The notes under the pieces were generated by a model. It was not told the DNA's origin, did no database searches, and saw only the letters and a program-made list of their open reading frames with translations. Source: an uncultured Flavobacteriaceae bacterium (GTDB lineage Bacteria > Bacteroidota > Bacteroidia > Flavobacteriales > Flavobacteriaceae). From it: a DNA stretch of 64,000 bases. Both the position numbers and the translations under genes were made by a program. The stretch is from contig CAJQMT010000002.1 of assembly GCA_905479475.1 (NCBI GenBank), positions 1-64,000 on the forward strand, written 5' to 3'. Shown one piece after another: positions 62,737 through 64,000 of the stretch (position 1 is its first letter; each line of letters starts with the position of its first letter).

Positions 62737-64000
62737 CTACAACAAAGACAAGGCTTTTTCAATAGTCGAATAAATTTTTTGCAAGTCCACATCAGAAATA
62801 ACAAAGGGTGGAAGAATATAGATTGTATTCCCCAAAGGCCTAAGACAGACGCCATTTTCCATAAAAAAAGAAAACAACTGATCTCGCAAGGCACCATAAC
62901 GATCCATTTCAATGGCCAAATCCAACGCCACAATAACGCCTAGTTGTCGCGTTGCTTTTACTTTGGGATGCTGCTTTATTTTTGCTTCAAAAAGCTGATG
63001 CTGTTTCGAAATTCTTTGGATGTTTTGCTGTATCTCATCCGAAACCAACAAATCAATTCCTGCTGAAACAGCCGTACATCCCAACGGATTTGCAGAATAA
63101 GTATGCCCATGAAAAAACCCTTTTCCAATATCATCGGCTAAAAATGCATCGTATATCTTCTGCGTACAGGTAGTCAAGGCCATCGGTACGACACCTCCTG
63201 TCAATGACTTGGACAAACACATGATGTCAGGAAGATTTTGCAGATAATCAGAGGCAAAATATTTTCCAGTTTTCCCAAATCCTGTCATTACCTCATCGGC
63301 AATCGCGAGTACGTGATGTTGCTTTGCTATGCCAATCAATTCATCCAATAATTTTGCATCGTACATTTTCATGGCTGCCGCACCTTGCACCAGGGGTTCA
63401 AAAATAAAAGCGGCCACCTCACCTGAAGAAACGAAGGAGGTAAACTTTCTTTTTACCGCTTCAAAGTTGTCTTGATTCGGAACTGCAATCCTGTCAACAT
63501 TCAATAAAAAATCTTCAAAAGGACCGTTGTATACAGACAAACCTGAAACAGACATCGCACCAAAAGTATCTCCGTGAAATGCATGTTCCAATGCAATGAT
63601 TTTCAATCTTTTTTCTCCTTGATTGAAATGGTATTGCAAAGCCATTTTCACAGCAATATCTACCGAGGTAGATCCATTGTCAGAAAAAAATATTTTTTGC
63701 TGATTTACTGGAAGAATCGCCATCAATTTTTCAGACATTTTTACGGCGGGTTCATGTGTAAATCCGCTAAAAACTACCTGATCTAACTTGAACAATTGCG
63801 CGGTTATTTTCTGAGTGATGTATTCGTTGCAATGTCCGTACATACATGTATACCAAGATGCAATTCCGTCGATATAAGAATTGCCTTCTTCATCGTATAG
63901 CCACACCCCTTTGGCCGCAGTAACCGCCAAATGCTTGGAATGCAACTTATGCTGAGTCAAGGGATGCCACAAATGTTTTTGATCTCTTTCTGATAATGTC
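62737..64000 (-). CDS. bioA: Adenosylmethionine-8-amino-7-oxononanoate aminotransferase (partial, 5' end outside window)
   Basis: BioA transfers an amino group from SAM to KAPA in biotin synthesis, using PLP. The family signature runs from WHPLTQHK; the PLP-binding lysine lies in LSKSLTGGVVPMAL, and SDNGSTSVDIAVKMAL and HTYSANPLGC are also conserved. The track begins at a TTG at 63972, but in the same frame the protein continues upstream (LSERDQKHLWHP) with no stop or ATG to the window edge, so the true start lies beyond base 64000. Confidence 0.95.
   Translation of the reverse strand, partial: TLSERDQKHLWHPLTQHKLHSKHLAVTAAKGVWLYDEEGNSYIDGIASWYTCMYGHCNEYITQKITAQLFKLDQVVFSGFTHEPAVKMSEKLMAILPVNQQKIFFSDNGSTSVDIAVKMALQYHFNQGEKRLKIIALEHAFHGDTFGAMSVSGLSVYNGPFEDFLLNVDRIAVPNQDNFEAVKRKFTSFVSSGEVAAFIFEPLVQGAAAMKMYDAKLLDELIGIAKQHHVLAIADEVMTGFGKTGKYFASDYLQNLPDIMCLSKSLTGGVVPMALTTCTQKIYDAFLADDIGKGFFHGHTYSANPLGCTAVSAGIDLLVSDEIQQNIQRISKQHQLFEAKIKQHPKVKATRQLGVIVALDLAIEMDRYGALRDQLFSFFMENGVCLRPLGNTIYILPPFVISDVDLQKIYSTIEKALSLL

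Overview
The window is a 64 kb chromosomal segment of an AT-rich Bacteroidota genome, most likely a marine member of the Flavobacteriaceae. The evidence is the repeated Bacteroidota -7 box (TAnnTTTG) in front of genes, the absence of Shine-Dalgarno sequences, occasional TTG starts, a gliding/type IX secretion gene (sprE-like) beside a bactofilin and the ATP synthase operon, a TPP-riboswitch-controlled TonB receptor, and a laminarinase-type GH16 lipoprotein. I see no insertion sequence, prophage, integrase or CRISPR array. One tRNA (Cys) is present.

The left 27 kb is a nitrate-assimilation island. From left to right it holds a DUF4954 beta-helix protein, a sensor histidine kinase, DUF4202, nirD and nirB on the minus strand, then a divergent promoter with three TACGTA palindromes. 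On the plus strand follow two Fnr-like regulators that flank a GH16 glucanase, a nitrate ABC transporter (nrtABCD) with structured intercistronic regions, an outer-membrane porin, a single-domain globin, a four-gene heme electron-transfer operon, a NarL-type response regulator, a nitrate reductase fused to its own FAD/[2Fe-2S] dehydrogenase, and a rubredoxin protein built on a siroheme-less reductase scaffold. Nitrate would cross the outer membrane by the porin and the inner membrane by NrtABCD, be reduced to nitrite by the fused NasC, and then to ammonium by NirBD.

The most interesting part is the tight operon at 17759-20805. It encodes a Tll0287-like heme lipoprotein, a 159-aa membrane protein with two H-x13-H helices (the two-heme pattern of ferric reductases and NADPH oxidases), an NAD(P)H-FAD-[2Fe-2S] reductase and a membrane-anchored pentaheme cytochrome c. 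Together they look like a split transmembrane NAD(P)H-to-periplasm electron conduit, which I do not recognise as a described nitrate-assimilation component. The single-domain globin just upstream could use the same reductase as a split flavohemoglobin against nitric oxide.

From 27 to 44 kb the genes are ordinary housekeeping: comM-like ATPase, adenosylhomocysteinase, phosphopantetheinyl transferase, DEAD-box helicase, arfB, the thiamin-type TonB receptor, feoAB with a tiny Cys-rich partner absent from the ORF track, a SCO protein, rseP, bioB with a ketoacyl synthase, and a phosphoesterase. From 44 to 53 kb a minus-strand run holds atpGAHFEB, AtpI/AtpZ-like proteins, bactofilin and sprE. The right end holds a nitronate-monooxygenase-like protein, a second PaaE-like reductase, three hydrolases, tRNA-Cys, folB, glnS with an unrecognised C-terminal extension, and bioA, which runs off the window.
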